64,000 bases of DNA, from the NCBI RefSeq assembly GCF_003675385.1, contig NZ_RCWZ01000003.1, positions 434,001-498,000 of the forward strand, in the 5' to 3' direction. Position 1 is the first letter of the stretch. Each line of letters starts with the position of its first letter. Made by a program: the position numbers and the translations under genes. The stretch is from Mucilaginibacter kameinonensis. GTDB taxonomy: Bacteria > Bacteroidota > Bacteroidia > Sphingobacteriales > Sphingobacteriaceae. Positions 63,575-64,000 of the stretch are shown piece by piece. Under the pieces are notes generated by a model. The model worked only from the letters and a program-made list of their open reading frames with translations. It did no database searches and had not been told where the DNA came from.

Positions 63575-64000
63575 GATGATTTTAATAAGGATAAACGTGG
63601 CAGACTTACAATTACCAGCACAAAACCGGCAGTAACTATTTTAAGCAATTTAGGATCTACACCTACTGATAGCGTAAATGCCAGTACCAGTTGAAATATC
63701 ACCGCGCCCGCCAAAACCAATACCAGGCTTAACCATACCGAAGTGAGTTTAAACCAGTTGATCAATGTTTCGGCAATGATTACCGAACCCAGGCCAACTA
63801 TCACAATACCTATCCCCATGCTGATATCTGCGAAGCCTTGAAACTGGGCCACCAGGTAACCGCTCAAAGCGGTAAGTGCGTTAGCCAAAGCCAGGCCCGT
63901 GATCTTCATCCTGTCGGTATTTACCCCTAACGAGCGAATCATAGATTCGCTATTGCCTGTGGCACGCATAGCAATACCAAAATCGGTTTTAAGCAGGTAC
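63571..64000 (-). CDS. ABC transporter permease, partial
   Basis: The last 143 residues of an integral membrane permease whose N terminus lies beyond the window end. The visible part begins YLLKTDFGIAMRATGNSESM, includes the G-x-N-T-D-R-M-K-I segment of the family and about four hydrophobic helices, and ends LPRLSLLKSS. It is of the type paired with the ATP-binding protein encoded next. The substrate-binding gene is probably upstream and outside the window. Confidence 0.88.
   Translation of the reverse strand, partial: YLLKTDFGIAMRATGNSESMIRSLGVNTDRMKITGLALANALTALSGYLVAQFQGFADISMGIGIVIVGLGSVIIAETLINWFKLTSVWLSLVLVLAGAVIFQLVLAFTLSVGVDPKLLKIVTAGFVLVIVSLPRLSLLKSS

Overview
The window looks like chromosomal DNA of a Sphingobacteriaceae-type Bacteroidota, most like Mucilaginibacter or Pedobacter. 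Evidence: Bacteroidota promoters (TTTG-N19-TAnnTTTG upstream of rpmH), few Shine-Dalgarno sites, Bacteroidota-restricted families (DUF5723, DUF6493, DUF5703, MG2/TonB-plug proteins, GH92), an N-acylornithine transcarbamylase instead of a normal ArgF, a YpdA-type reductase and many short intergenic palindromes. No tRNA, rRNA, CRISPR array, phage or transposase gene was seen. Genus is inference.

Layout. 1-890: membrane acyltransferase, cut by the window edge. 1117-3639: DNA polymerase IV divergent from two tandem 2H-phosphoesterase genes. All three proteins carry a QxxLF sliding-clamp motif, at the extreme C terminus of both 2H proteins. 3684-3785: SRP RNA gene. 3867-4823: YpdA-like reductase. 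4950-11053: arginine operon with promoter, arginine-rich leader ORF, N-acyltransferase, a four-helix-bundle gene flanked by perfect 27-bp inverted repeats, argG, cupin, argC, argD and argF'. 11135-14335: PaiB-like protein, then a Na+/H+ antiporter and NDH-2 on the other strand. 14540-17773: argB-proC and an aspartate kinase. 17874-25079: SWIM protein, DUF6493 protein and a secreted S9 peptidase. 25205-32948: priA, DUF423, two Bacteroidota-specific proteins, and the tsaB-yidD-rnpA-rpmH cluster. 33235-41565: ankyrin protein, ChaN, MscL, sigma-54, cysteine desulfurase, GlmM, PAP2 phosphatase and ZIP transporter. 41971-55506: glycan-degradation region (GH3, GH99-like, GH92, a kelch-domain membrane regulator, a double esterase, a DUF5703 protein, an AraC regulator) without SusC/SusD. 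55573-58686: two broken, convergent genes. 58891-61350: arginine deiminase and CtlX-type hydrolase. 61675-64000: TPR protein, small unknown protein and two ABC transporter genes, the last one cut by the window end.

How the genes work together. The biosynthetic genes make arginine from glutamate. Val90 in the transcarbamylase suggests succinylated rather than acetylated intermediates. argE and argH are not in the window. The deiminase/CtlX pair 45 kb away would break arginine down. The glycan region looks like a mannose-rich glycan or esterified polysaccharide locus. The most unusual features are the clamp-motif DinB/2H module, the arginine leader peptide, the inverted-repeat-flanked four-helix-bundle gene together with structurally similar palindromes elsewhere, and the kelch/SARP-like membrane regulator.
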